A stretch of 32,038 nt of DNA from Planctomycetaceae bacterium. Its GTDB lineage: Bacteria; Planctomycetota; Planctomycetia; Pirellulales; Pirellulaceae. The notes beneath the pieces are model-generated. The model had not been told where the DNA came from. It saw only the letters and a program-made list of their open reading frames with translations, and made no database searches. The translations under genes were made by a program, and so were the position numbers. Location of the stretch: assembly GCA_007121535.1 (NCBI GenBank), contig SKKK01000462.1:1-32038 (forward strand), in the 5' to 3' direction. Of this stretch, positions 16,139 to 24,900 are shown in pieces (within the stretch, counting starts at the first letter, position 1; each line of letters starts with the position of its first letter).

Positions 16139-17251
16139 ATGAAAATGGTCCTTATCGCCCCGCACAAGTACGTCCAAGGCCGCGGAGTCATGGCCGAGAT
16201 CGGCAGCTATGCCAAGCTGCTGGGCACCAAGCCGATCCTGTTATGGGACGATGTGGTCAAGGGGCTGGTCGGCCAGACGGTGTTGGCCAGTGTCCAGCAG
16301 GCCGGCTTATCGGCCATCGATGTGCCGTTCGGCGGCGAGGCGACGCGTGACGAGGCGAATCGGATCGTCGCGTTGGCCAGCCAGCAGGGCGCCGATGCCA
16401 TCATCGGACTGGGCGGTGGCAAAGCGATCGACGTGGCCAAAGCGGTGTCGGTCGATGCCAAGTTGCGGCTGATGACCGTGCCGACGATCGCGGCGACCGA
16501 CGCACCGACTAGCGCCGCGACGGTTTGGTACGACGCCGATTCCAACTTTATCGGCTTCGAATGCTGGCCCTTCAATCCCGACGTCGTACTGGTGGACACC
16601 CGGGTGATCGCTCGGGGTCCGGCCCGCGCATTTGCTGCCGGGATGGGGGACGCGTTGGCGACGTGGGTCGAAGCCGAAGCCGCGTTCAAGAGCCGAGCCA
16701 CGAACATCGCCGGAGGCGTGTCCACTCGAGCCGCCATGGCCATCGCCCGGCTGGGCTACGAGATGCTGATGGAGTACGGCCTGGAAGCATTGCGCGCGGT
16801 GCACCTGGGTTTGGTCACTCCGGCGGTCGAGAAGATCGTCGAAGCGAACGTGCTGCATTCGGGCTTGGGTTTCGAAAGCGGTGGGCTGGCCACCGCTCAC
16901 ATGATCGCCAACCCGTTATCCAACTTTCCGGAGTGCAAGAACTTGATGCACGGGGAAAAAGTCGGGTTCGGGATCGTCACTCAACTGTGTCTGGATGAAG
17001 ACACGGACGTGGACGAGATGAACCAGATCGTCGATTTCGAGATCGCCATCGGTTTGCCCGTCACCTTTGCCGACTTGAATCTGGAGGGGGTGACTCGCGA
17101 TCGCTTGCAGGTGATCGGTGACGCCTGTGGCGGCGAAGGCTCGCTGTGCCACAACCACTGTTTCCGCGTCACTGCCGACGATGCCATCGACGCCATGTTC
17201 GCCGCCGATGCTTTGGGCCGCGAACGGAAAGCCCTGCTGGGGTTGGATTGA
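16139..17251 (+). CDS. GldA-family glycerol dehydrogenase-like, metal-dependent
   Basis: 370 residues from the ATG at 16139, which has AGGAGA 8 bases upstream. The NAD-binding motif GLGGGKAIDVAKA lies at 90-102. Metal ligands fall where glycerol dehydrogenase has them: D171 (GMGDALATW), H254 (TAHMIANPL) and H271 (LMHGEKVGFG). The family oxidises glycerol or reduces short 2-hydroxy or 2-oxo aldehydes and acids; HcxA is a relative acting on 2-oxoacids. It is flanked by the 2-hydroxyacid dehydrogenase and the DHDPS/NAL-type lyase, so a role in handling a C3-C4 product of aldol cleavage is plausible. Confidence 0.9.
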   Translation: MKMVLIAPHKYVQGRGVMAEIGSYAKLLGTKPILLWDDVVKGLVGQTVLASVQQAGLSAIDVPFGGEATRDEANRIVALASQQGADAIIGLGGGKAIDVAKAVSVDAKLRLMTVPTIAATDAPTSAATVWYDADSNFIGFECWPFNPDVVLVDTRVIARGPARAFAAGMGDALATWVEAEAAFKSRATNIAGGVSTRAAMAIARLGYEMLMEYGLEALRAVHLGLVTPAVEKIVEANVLHSGLGFESGGLATAHMIANPLSNFPECKNLMHGEKVGFGIVTQLCLDEDTDVDEMNQIVDFEIAIGLPVTFADLNLEGVTRDRLQVIGDACGGEGSLCHNHCFRVTADDAIDAMFAADALGRERKALLGLD

Positions 17252-17298
17252 AGTTGTCATTCATTCGAACGGTTGCGAAATCGAAATCGAGGCATGTT

Positions 17299-18198
17299 AT
17301 GAGATTCAAGATGACCGGTCTGGTCGCGGCGACGTTCACGCCGATGCACGAAGATGGCTCGTTGAACCTGGGCCAAGTCGAAACGATCGTCCAGCATTTG
17401 ATCGACGGCGGAGTCGCCGGGTTGTACGTTTGCGGCACCACGGGCGAAGGACCTTCGTTGTCGACAGAGGAACGCGAGGCAGTGGCGGCCGCCTATGTCG
17501 CAGCGGCCCGAGGCCGCGTCCCGGTGGTTGTCCAGGTGGGGCATACCAGTTTGGCCGATGCCGCTCGTCTGGCTCGGCATGCCCGGACGGTGGGCGCGCA
17601 AGCGATGTCGGCGGTCGCCCCTTGGTATTTCAAGCCCGATTCGCTGCCCGTGCTGGTCGATTGCCTGAAGACCATCACCTCGGCCGCGCCGGACCTGCCA
17701 TTCTACTACTATCACATGCCCTCGATCACCGGAGTCGATTTCGACGTGCGGTTGCTGCTGCAAGCGGCGGGCGAGCATCTGCCGTCGCTGGTCGGCATCA
17801 AGTACTCGGCGACCAGGATCGACCAGATGCAGGCATGTGTCGAGTTGGATGACGGGCGCTATGACGTTTTGTTCGGATGCGACGAGATGCTGTTGTCCGC
17901 GCTGGCTGTCGGTGTTCGAGGGGCGGTGGGTTCCACCTACAACTTCCTGGCGCCCTTGTACGGGCGTTTGGTCGCTGCTTTCCAAGCCAACGATTCGGAC
18001 CAGGCTCGTCGCCTGCAGAGCCAGGCGGTCCGGATCATCCAGCCCGTGGTTCGCCTGCGCGGCGTTGCCGGTTTGAAGGCCGCGATGAAGATCCTGGGCG
18101 TGGACTGCGGGCCCTGTCGTTTGCCCTTGCAGACCGTGCGAGCGGACGAGCTGGAACGACTCCGCCAGGAACTCGTTGAATGCGAGGGCTGTACGTAG
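17299..18198 (+). CDS. DHDPS/N-acetylneuraminate lyase-family aldolase
   Basis: 299 residues from the ATG at 17299, chosen for the GAGG 6 bases upstream; an ATG at 17311 also fits. It is a class I aldolase TIM barrel. GTTGEGPSLSTEER (46-59) is the substrate-carboxylate loop, Y138 in YYYHMPSITG is the catalytic tyrosine, and K168 in GIKYSATRID is the Schiff-base lysine. The YHMP/GIKYS pattern is closer to N-acetylneuraminate lyase and sugar-acid aldolases than to lysine-pathway DHDPS. The expected reaction is release of pyruvate from a 2-keto-3-deoxy acid, or the reverse. It is the last gene of the cluster and is followed by a large palindrome. Confidence 0.9.
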   Translation: MRFKMTGLVAATFTPMHEDGSLNLGQVETIVQHLIDGGVAGLYVCGTTGEGPSLSTEEREAVAAAYVAAARGRVPVVVQVGHTSLADAARLARHARTVGAQAMSAVAPWYFKPDSLPVLVDCLKTITSAAPDLPFYYYHMPSITGVDFDVRLLLQAAGEHLPSLVGIKYSATRIDQMQACVELDDGRYDVLFGCDEMLLSALAVGVRGAVGSTYNFLAPLYGRLVAAFQANDSDQARRLQSQAVRIIQPVVRLRGVAGLKAAMKILGVDCGPCRLPLQTVRADELERLRQELVECEGCT

Positions 18199-18210
18199 GA
18201 TGGTGGAGAT

Positions 18211-18320
18211 GGGGTCAGGTCTTGACATTTAACTTTTTCGACGGAGAGACTCGCCACAAAGCTGAATGTCAAGACCCGACTGTAGATTCAACAAAAAGTT
18301 AAATGTCAAGACCTGACCCC
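18211..18320. repeat. REP-like palindrome with perfect 28-bp arms
   Basis: The left arm, 18211-18238, begins GGGGTCAGGTCTTGACATTT. It is exactly inverted at 18293-18320, which ends AAGACCTGACCCC. Inside, GAATGTCAAGACCCGAC at about 18264-18280 is a third, degenerate copy of the right arm. It lies between the lyase gene and the M3 peptidase gene and could end transcription of the cluster. It belongs to the GGGGTC-ended palindromes also seen at 23922 and 24540. Confidence 0.9.
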
Positions 18321-18348
18321 TGTCCCCCCTCCAGGTATAAGGAATGGG

Positions 18349-20490
18349 ATGCACTCGATGATAAAAGATGGTCTGAAGGCTGTTGCGTTGGCGGCGGGGC
18401 CCGGATTGGCTTCCGTCGCTTTGGCCGGTAATCCGCTGGTCGAACCCTGGTCGGGACGGTACGGTGGCGTCCCGCCGCTGGATCGGGTTCAGGTCGAGCA
18501 CTTCGAACCGGCTTTGGAAGCGGCGATGGAAGCCTATCGGGGCCAGTTACAGGCCATGACCGAAATTCCGGAGCCTGCCACGTTCGACAATACGATCGCC
18601 GAATTTGAACGGGCGGGTCGCCTGTATCAACAGGTGCAAGCCGTATACGGCCTATGGAGTTCGTCGCTCAGCAGCCCCGAGTTTCAAGCGGTCGAACGCG
18701 AGATGGCTCCGCGATTGGCCGCTTTTCGAGACGAGATCACGCAGAACCAGCCCTTATTCCAGCGGATCAAGGCCGTTTACGAATCACCGGACAAGGACCG
18801 CTTGACTCCCGAACAACAGCGGCTGGTGTGGTTGCATTACACCGGTTTCGTCCGCGCCGGCGCCGAGTTGGATGCCGAGAAGAAATCGCGGGTCGCAGCC
18901 ATCAATCAACGTCTGGCTGCGCTGTTTACCGCGTTCAGCCAGAATCTGCTGGCCGACGAGCAAGAGGGTGCGACGATCCTGTCCGATCCGGAGCAACTGG
19001 CTGGGTTGCCCGAGTCGCTGCGCGAGGCGGCGGCAGCCGAGGCGCAGCGACAGGAGTTGCCGGGCAAATGGGTGATCGCCAACACGCGGTCCAGCGCCGA
19101 ACCGTTCTTGACCTACTCCGACGATCGCGACCTGCGCGAGAAGGTTTGGCAACGCTTCGTCAGTCGCGGCGATCATCCCGGCCAACGGGACAACAAGCCG
19201 TTGATCGTCGAGATCTTGCAGTTGCGAGCCGAACGAGCTGCCTTGTTGGGTTACCCGTCGCACGCCCACTGGCGATTAGAAAATTCGATGGCGAAAACAC
19301 CCGAGCGGGCGATGGAATTGATGGAAGCTGTTTGGCCCCCAGCGGTCCAACGCGTCGCTCAAGAAGTCGCCGACATGCAACAGGTGGCCGACGCCCGGGG
19401 CACAACGTTCTCGATCGCGCCTTGGGATTACCGGTATTACGCGGAAAAGGTCCGGCAGGCCCGATACGATTTCGACGAAAACCAAGTCAAGCCCTACCTG
19501 CAACTGGACCAGTTGGTCCGGGGGATGTTTTGGGCCGTGGGCGAACTGTTCGGCTGGCAGTTCCAGCCAGCGGACGACGTCCCCGTGGCTCACCCGGACG
19601 TTCGCGTCTGGGAAGTCCTGAACGACCAGGGAGGTTTGCTTGGTCTGTTCTATTTCGATCCGTTTGCCCGGCCGGGAAAACAGTCGGGGGCCTGGATGAG
19701 TTCCTATCGCAGACAGGAACGATTCGACGGGGAGATCGCTCCGCTGGTCTCCAACAATTCGAACTTTCTGAAGAGTGCTCCCGGCCAACCAACGCTGATC
19801 TCTTGGAACGACGCGCGCACCCTGTTCCACGAATTCGGCCACGCCATGCATGGTCTGGCATCGGACGTTCACTACCCGTCGCTTTCGGGAACGAGCGTCG
19901 CCCGTGATTTCGTGGAATTGCCCTCTCAATTGTTCGAGCACTGGTTGGCGACACCCGAGTTGCTGAACCGATTCGCGTTACATTACCAAACGGGCAAACC
20001 GATTCCGGAGGAACTGGTCGCGCGCATCCAACGGGCCTCGACGTTCAATCAGGGCTTCGCGACCGTCGAGTTCCTGGCCAGCGGTCTACTGGACATGCAA
20101 TTGCACCATGGCGACGGCCAGCCGATCGATCCCGCGGCATTCGAACGCGAACGATTGAAAGCATGGGGGATGCCCGAACAGATCGTCATGCGGCATCGCC
20201 TGCCGCAGTTCGCGCACATCTTTTCCGGCGACGGCTATTCGGCGGGCTATTACAGTTACCTGTGGGCCGACACGCTGACGGCCGACGCGGCGGAAGCGTT
20301 CCAGGAAGCCGGCGGGTTCTACGATCGCGCGACGGCCAAGCGACTGCTGGATTCCATCCTGGCTCGTGGCAATACTCGCGATCCGGTGGAATCCTACCGG
20401 GAATTTCGAGGCCGCGATGCGACGATCGATGCCCTGATGCGCGATCGCGGCTTCCCCTTGCCGGAAGCTTCGAGCGAGGCCGCCGATTAG
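18349..20490 (+). CDS. dcp: Exported M3-family peptidyl-dipeptidase, Dcp type
   Basis: 713 residues from the ATG at 18349 with AAGGA 5 bases upstream. Residues 1-27 look like a signal peptide (KAVALAAGPGLASVALAG), so the enzyme is probably periplasmic or paryphoplasmic. The zinc motif HEFGH is at 494-498, with the third ligand E523 in the downstream helix. The block after it (YPSLSGTSVARDFVELPSQLFEHW) matches dipeptidyl carboxypeptidase rather than oligopeptidase A. It should remove C-terminal dipeptides from short peptides. Length is normal for the family (about 680-720). It is convergent with the tryptophanase-like gene, 22 bases away. Confidence 0.93.
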   Translation: MHSMIKDGLKAVALAAGPGLASVALAGNPLVEPWSGRYGGVPPLDRVQVEHFEPALEAAMEAYRGQLQAMTEIPEPATFDNTIAEFERAGRLYQQVQAVYGLWSSSLSSPEFQAVEREMAPRLAAFRDEITQNQPLFQRIKAVYESPDKDRLTPEQQRLVWLHYTGFVRAGAELDAEKKSRVAAINQRLAALFTAFSQNLLADEQEGATILSDPEQLAGLPESLREAAAAEAQRQELPGKWVIANTRSSAEPFLTYSDDRDLREKVWQRFVSRGDHPGQRDNKPLIVEILQLRAERAALLGYPSHAHWRLENSMAKTPERAMELMEAVWPPAVQRVAQEVADMQQVADARGTTFSIAPWDYRYYAEKVRQARYDFDENQVKPYLQLDQLVRGMFWAVGELFGWQFQPADDVPVAHPDVRVWEVLNDQGGLLGLFYFDPFARPGKQSGAWMSSYRRQERFDGEIAPLVSNNSNFLKSAPGQPTLISWNDARTLFHEFGHAMHGLASDVHYPSLSGTSVARDFVELPSQLFEHWLATPELLNRFALHYQTGKPIPEELVARIQRASTFNQGFATVEFLASGLLDMQLHHGDGQPIDPAAFERERLKAWGMPEQIVMRHRLPQFAHIFSGDGYSAGYYSYLWADTLTADAAEAFQEAGGFYDRATAKRLLDSILARGNTRDPVESYREFRGRDATIDALMRDRGFPLPEASSEAAD

Positions 20491-20512
20491 ACGGTCATCC
20501 CGAGCACGGATC

Positions 20513-21964
20513 TCAAACGTGCGGCCCGAAATCGGCCTCGAATGCCGCAGCTAGTTTCGTGCCCCAATCGTCCAACGCTTTCAGCTTGCCGGTGAAGAAC
20601 CGCAACACAGGCGGCTCCTCATAGAACTCCAAACCACCGACCAGTTCGCGATGATCGTGCAACCAGCCCAGCCGATCCACGACGTAATCGATGTGCGACA
20701 TCGTATACACCCGGCGTGGGACCGCCATGCGGCACAGTTCCAAGTCCGACAACACATCGTTGCCCTGCTCGTCGCGATCCATCGAAATCGTTCCGCGTTC
20801 CATACTGCGAACGCCGGACACCAGAAACAACGCTGCGGCCAATGCCCCGGCCGGATAATGTTCCTGGGGTAAATGCGAGAGGAACTTCATCGCATCGACG
20901 TGACCCGCCAGACCACCGGCGGGGGTGACCGCAGGCAACCCACGCGCCACCATCTTGTCGACGAAGTCCTTGATCAGGTCCGCCGAACTGCTGGCGACAT
21001 CCAGATCGACCATCTCCCGTAATCCGACCGCCATGGCCTCGATCTCCTTACTGGACATGCCGCCGTACGTGATGAAGCCTTCGTAGACCGGCAACCAAGC
21101 CTTCAGCTCGTTGAAGTACTCGGGGTTGTTCGTCGCCAGCAACCCGCCGCGAACACAGGTGCTCTTGCGCCCCGAAAGGTAGACCAGATCGCTCAAGGAC
21201 ATCATCTCCTTGACGATATCCTCGATGGATGTGTCCTGATAGCCCTGCTCGCGGCACTTGATAAAGTAGGCGTTCTCCGAAACCAAGCTGCCGTCGAGCA
21301 CAACCGGGATTTTGTGCGGCGCGACCATCTCCCGTACGCCACGCAGATTCGCCATGGAGAAGGGCTGCCCACCAATCAAATTGGTGGTGGCCTCCAATCG
21401 CACAAAGGGAATGTTTTCGGGCCCGTAACGCTTGATGACCTCCTTCAGCTTGTCCAAATCGATGTTGCCTTTGAAGGGATTATCGCTGGTCGTCTCCATC
21501 GCGTCATCGTGGAAAATCTCCAGCACCCGAGCGCCACCCATTTCGAAATGCGCTTTGGTGGTCGTAAAGTGGTAATTCATCGGCACCACGGTACCCGGTC
21601 GGCAGAAGATCTTTGCCAGCAGATGCTCGGCAGCTCGGCCCTGATGAGCCGGGACATAATAGTCAAAGCCCAGGATATCTTTGACGGCGCACCCTAATTT
21701 ACGATAACTTTCTCCCCCAGCGTAGGCATCGTCGGAAACCATCATCGCGGCCAACTGGTTGTCGCTCATCGCGTTCGTGCCGCTGTCGGTCAGCATGTCG
21801 ATGAAGATATCCTTCGTCCACAGCAGGAACGTATTGTACCCCGCCTCCTCAATGGCGGTCAGTCTCTGGCTGATCGGGGGCAGCGTCGTCTTTTGGACGA
21901 TGCGGACTTTATACATTTCGATAGGCAACGATCTTCCATCGGACAGTCGAACGATCACGGGCAC
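20513..21964 (-). CDS. Tryptophanase/tyrosine phenol-lyase family PLP enzyme
   Basis: 483 residues from a GTG at 21964; an ATG at 21916 (16 codons later) is the alternative and starts where family homology begins. The family removes the aromatic or other leaving group from an amino acid, giving pyruvate and ammonia. Conserved features: AGYNTFLL, LTDSGTNAMSD, DDAYAGGESY with active-site Y81, HQGRAAEHLL, TTNLIGGQPFSMAN, D224 for the pyridine nitrogen, PLP lysine K267 in SGRKS, VRSMERGTIS and PRRVYT. The arginine that normally follows the aspartate (D-A-x-R in relatives) is L227 here. That change makes the substrate, and perhaps the activity, uncertain, so neither tnaA nor tpl is assigned. Confidence 0.88.
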   Translation of the reverse strand: MPVIVRLSDGRSLPIEMYKVRIVQKTTLPPISQRLTAIEEAGYNTFLLWTKDIFIDMLTDSGTNAMSDNQLAAMMVSDDAYAGGESYRKLGCAVKDILGFDYYVPAHQGRAAEHLLAKIFCRPGTVVPMNYHFTTTKAHFEMGGARVLEIFHDDAMETTSDNPFKGNIDLDKLKEVIKRYGPENIPFVRLEATTNLIGGQPFSMANLRGVREMVAPHKIPVVLDGSLVSENAYFIKCREQGYQDTSIEDIVKEMMSLSDLVYLSGRKSTCVRGGLLATNNPEYFNELKAWLPVYEGFITYGGMSSKEIEAMAVGLREMVDLDVASSSADLIKDFVDKMVARGLPAVTPAGGLAGHVDAMKFLSHLPQEHYPAGALAAALFLVSGVRSMERGTISMDRDEQGNDVLSDLELCRMAVPRRVYTMSHIDYVVDRLGWLHDHRELVGGLEFYEEPPVLRFFTGKLKALDDWGTKLAAAFEADFGPHV

Positions 21965-22726
21965 CTCGCGTCTTGGTTTGCAGGGACAGAAATCGGCAAA
22001 CCGCCTAGTTTAGCTGTATGCCGCTCCCTGTACCAGACGGCCGTACCCAATTTGCATCATCTTGGTGCCATCATCTTGGCATCTTGGTGCGGTGCGGCAT
22101 CTTGGGGCATCTTAGTGCCACCCACCTTTTGACACCATCATCGCTTGGGGCATAATTTTGGTGCCACCCATCTTTTCGACCTGCGCTATCGGATCTTCAG
22201 TCATGGCTCGACGCCCACCAAGGATCGGTCGATTAGCGACAAGCCGGCAGCCGGGAAAAGAGTCCTAATCCCTTTTTCCAACGATTTCGCGTTTCCTGGA
22301 ATTTTTTATGCCTTTTTTTGCTGGGTGATTCACGACATAACTTGTTTGACAAAAAGAACTTACCCCCACCACCCCCACACACACATCGAAAGAAGGTATT
22401 CCAGCAGCGCGTTTTTTGGGATTTGCTTGTTGACAAGGAATCCGCTAGCAGCAAAATTGAACTTATGCGCTCGTTTGTAGCGTATCAGTTGGGTTCGGCC
22501 AGCACGACGGCAGGCGACTTGTTGCTCGCCGAAGGGACGAATCCAATGCTGTTGGTAGGGTAAGGGGTGCGGAAACTCTTTCCTCTTCGCCGGGCGATCC
22601 AACTGAAAAAAGGGGGGATTGCGCCGTCATTAACATTGTGGGCGCTGTTCCCCCACTGTAGGTCAACGTTGTTACTAGTTTGTAGCGGCGTTTGCTAATC
22701 TGTTTTTCTTTAATGCGAGGAGTGTC
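21965..22726. other. Long intergenic region with repeat debris
   Basis: 762 bases without a credible gene. 22050-22185 is built from short direct repeats of CATCTTGG and GGTGCCACCCA. 22240-22460 is T-rich and C-rich in turn, with low-complexity runs. The last 120 bases should carry the promoter of the DUF1559 gene, whose ribosome binding site GAGGAG is at about 22717-22722. Confidence 0.6.
22113..22185 (+). repeat. Two copies of the GTGCCACCCA-CTTTTG repeat
   Basis: The first copy (about 22113-22152) reads TAGTGCCACCCACCTTTTG, then ACACCATCATCGCTTGGGGC. The second, partial copy (about 22158-22180) reads TTGGTGCCACCCATCTTTTC. A third copy close to the first lies at 24745-24784. The role is unknown. 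Confidence 0.7.
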
Positions 22727-23785
22727 ATGTTCAAGCAAAAGAGGTGTGATGGTTTTACGTTGGTCGAGTTGCTGGTGGTGATCGCCATCATCGGCGTCTT
22801 GGTCGCCCTGTTGTTGCCCGCGGTTCAAGCCGCTCGCGAAGCGGCCCGTCGCTCGCAGTGCTCGAATAATCTCAAGCAACTGGGGTTGGCGATGCACAAC
22901 TACCACGACGTGCATAAGATTCTGCCCTCGCCTGGCTTCAACTATCGCGATGGTATGTCGAATGCCAGCAGCACGAGTTCGGCGCACTCGTGGGCGGTCC
23001 TGCTGCTCCCGTTCATCGAGCAGGCTCCCCTGCACGATATATACGATTTCACGCTGTCTGGAGGAAACCGGGGGTATCGCGATAATCCAATCAACTGCGA
23101 CGTGGCGATGACGGAGGTCCCAGGGATGAGGTGTCCCAGCGACGGGGAGCAGAAGGAAGGCTTCTCGCCGACCAGCTCGTTTACCGACACGAGCGGCAGC
23201 CGTGCGTACATTGCACGCGGCAACTACGCCATCAACACTGGCGCAGGCAATGGCATTGCGCGAACGGATTTTCGTCGCCGGAACGAGCGCGGTCCCTTCC
23301 ACTTCGGCGGATCGGGCAGGCCGACCGCCCCGTACTCGGCCAACTTCGCCGAAATCCGAGACGGTACGTCCAATGTCGTCATGCTCGCGGAACTGATCGC
23401 TGCGCGTCCCCGCAGTGACAATCGTGGGGTGTGGGCGTACGCCAACGGAGCCTATATCTGCGGCGGCGAGCCGTCCTATCGCGGTGTATGGCCTGATCGC
23501 ATTTTGCTGCGTCCCAACGGGAATGCCCTGGACGACCGCCAGATGGACCGCCCCGGAAGGTGCCGCTACGTGGGTGATCTCGACCGCCAGATGCGGTGTG
23601 TCGGTGGCGGCTCGCGCGGCTTCGTGACATCGCGGAGCAGGCACCCGGGCGGCGTCCAGGTCTGCAATGTCGACGGGTCGGTGCGATTCGTCGCCGAGAC
23701 GATCGATTTGGAGGCGTGGCTTGTGACGTTGGCCGCGTCCAACGAAGGGCTCGGCGTGCTGAGCCAACCCGACTTCCATCGCTAA
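22727..23785 (+). CDS. DUF1559 protein with type IV pilin-like N-terminus
   Basis: 352 residues from an ATG with GAGGAG upstream. The prepilin signal is clear: after a short charged leader, G9 is the cleavage site, followed by FTLVELLVVIAIIGVLVALLLPAV with the conserved glutamate at mature position 5 (E14). The block AREAARRSQCSNNLKQLGLAMHNYHD begins the DUF1559 domain. Near the C-terminus, H followed by nine residues and DG (RHPGGVQVCNVDGSVRF) is the H-x9-DG motif of this planctomycete-expanded family. These are thought to be secreted or assembled by type II/IV pilus-like machinery; the exact role is unknown. No pilus gene is adjacent. Confidence 0.95.
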   Translation: MFKQKRCDGFTLVELLVVIAIIGVLVALLLPAVQAAREAARRSQCSNNLKQLGLAMHNYHDVHKILPSPGFNYRDGMSNASSTSSAHSWAVLLLPFIEQAPLHDIYDFTLSGGNRGYRDNPINCDVAMTEVPGMRCPSDGEQKEGFSPTSSFTDTSGSRAYIARGNYAINTGAGNGIARTDFRRRNERGPFHFGGSGRPTAPYSANFAEIRDGTSNVVMLAELIAARPRSDNRGVWAYANGAYICGGEPSYRGVWPDRILLRPNGNALDDRQMDRPGRCRYVGDLDRQMRCVGGGSRGFVTSRSRHPGGVQVCNVDGSVRFVAETIDLEAWLVTLAASNEGLGVLSQPDFHR

Positions 23786-23921
23786 AGCCTTTGACCATCG
23801 CGCGCGGCATGTCTGGTGCCGGCGCTGTGGCCGACGACACTACCGCCACGAAGCATTGGGCGGTGGTGTTAAGCACCCGGCCGGGTATTTCCTGGTGGAA
23901 ACGGGGAAAACCGGGAAAACC

Positions 23922-23994
23922 GGGGTCGGGAGTCGTTTTCGGAGAAGCCGCTTTCCATGTGCTGAATCGTCACCCGAAAACGACTCCCGACCCC
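23922..23994. repeat. REP-like palindrome with perfect 21-bp arms
   Basis: GGGGTCGGGAGTCGTTTTCG plus G at 23922-23942 is exactly inverted at 23974-23994, with a 31-base loop. It lies between the DUF1559 and lipoprotein genes and could terminate the first. ACCGGGAAAACCGGG just upstream is a short direct repeat. The rest of 23786-24099 shows nothing else. Confidence 0.9.
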
Positions 23995-24099
23995 ATAGGT
24001 CGCACTCATGCAACGCCAGCGTGATTGAAAAGAAGCTCCTGGCCAGGTGCTTACTGTTATCGACAAGTTTCAATAGAGCGAAAAAGAGGAGGAATTTCC

Positions 24100-24507
24100 A
24101 TGATTCGTTTCGCACTCTGTGCAACCATCGTGCTGCTGTTGGGATGTGGTCAAGGGAACGGTGTTCCCTATACCGACCACTCTCGCGATCCAGAGGCGTT
24201 TGCCCTAACGATCAAACAGATGGTCTTGGACGCCGTTGAAGATGCTCGCAGGTCGCCTGAACCGGCGGAATCAGTGGATGGCATCGTCGCTGCTTTCGAC
24301 GGCCGACTTCACAGCTTGCCGGTCGGCGACTATCGCCCCATCTACGAGGAGTTGTTGTCGGTGGCCAGCGAACTCTATGAGGAAGCTGAACGCATCGATG
24401 GCCGGCCGGAGGACCTCGATCAGCGCCTGGACGAATTGGCGGCGTTGGCCGAGCAGCTTCCCGGCGACGTGGCGGCGCCGGGGCCGCCGGAACAGCCAGA
24501 CGATTAG
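24100..24507 (+). CDS. Small lipoprotein, unknown function
   Basis: 135 residues from the ATG at 24100, which has AGAGGAGG 7 bases upstream. A lipobox LLGC ends at C16, so the mature protein should be lipid-anchored. The mature part is acidic and probably helical (PEAFALTIKQMVLDAVEDARRS, YEELLSVASELYEEAERI, LDQRLDELAALAEQL) with a short proline-rich tail. I do not recognise a named family. It stands alone between two palindromic elements. Confidence 0.8.
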   Translation: MIRFALCATIVLLLGCGQGNGVPYTDHSRDPEAFALTIKQMVLDAVEDARRSPEPAESVDGIVAAFDGRLHSLPVGDYRPIYEELLSVASELYEEAERIDGRPEDLDQRLDELAALAEQLPGDVAAPGPPEQPDD

Positions 24508-24539
24508 TCGGCGACCTGCGGTTGCGCATCTGAAAAAAG

Positions 24540-24600
24540 GGGTCAGGACTTTTCGCTGCAAAGCACCCTTCGGGCCGTTCCGAGGGAGAAGTCCTGACCC
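24540..24600. repeat. REP-like palindrome, GGGTCAGGACTT arms
   Basis: GGGTCAGGACTT at 24540-24551 is inverted at 24589-24600, and the flanks are A-rich on the left and T-rich on the right. The inner part (AGCACCCTTCGGG and CGAGGGAG) can form a second small stem. It lies 33 bases after the lipoprotein stop and could act as its terminator. Its arms resemble those at 18211 and 23922. Confidence 0.85.
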
Positions 24601-24744
24601 TTTATCCCAATCTTTTCGCACATTCGTGCTGAACGCAATCGCCTGGACCGCAGGGGTCGAGATCTCCGTGTCTGGAGTGCCGTCCGGGACGCCCACCTAC
24701 AAACAGCCGTTGGAGAACCAGGATTATCCGAAGCCGGAGCGAAT

Positions 24745-24784
24745 TAGGTGCCACCCAACTTTTGGCACCATCATCGCTTGAGGC
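24745..24784 (+). repeat. Third copy of the GTGCCACCCA-CTTTTG repeat
   Basis: Reads TAGGTGCCACCCAACTTTTG, then GCACCATCATCGCTTGAGGC. It matches the copy at 22113-22152 at nearly every position. It lies between the GGGTCAGG palindrome and the transposase remnant. The rest of 24601-24900 has no gene that I can support. Confidence 0.7.
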
Positions 24785-24900
24785 TATGACTCAGTGCCCG
24801 GCGGGCCATCTAACCGGCGGTGACAGAAGAGCATTCACGGACCAGTCGTTGACCCGAGCGATGACGCTTGCCGCTGCGCTGCGCATCAGCAGACATCGCG

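Noticed and set aside
18654-19907. 417-codon plus-strand frame inside the M3 peptidase gene
   Set aside because: It overlaps the peptidase in another frame and is low-complexity arginine-rich sequence.
22463-23779. 438-codon minus-strand frame opposite the DUF1559 gene
   Set aside because: The plus strand encodes an unmistakable DUF1559 protein with pilin signal and H-x9-DG.
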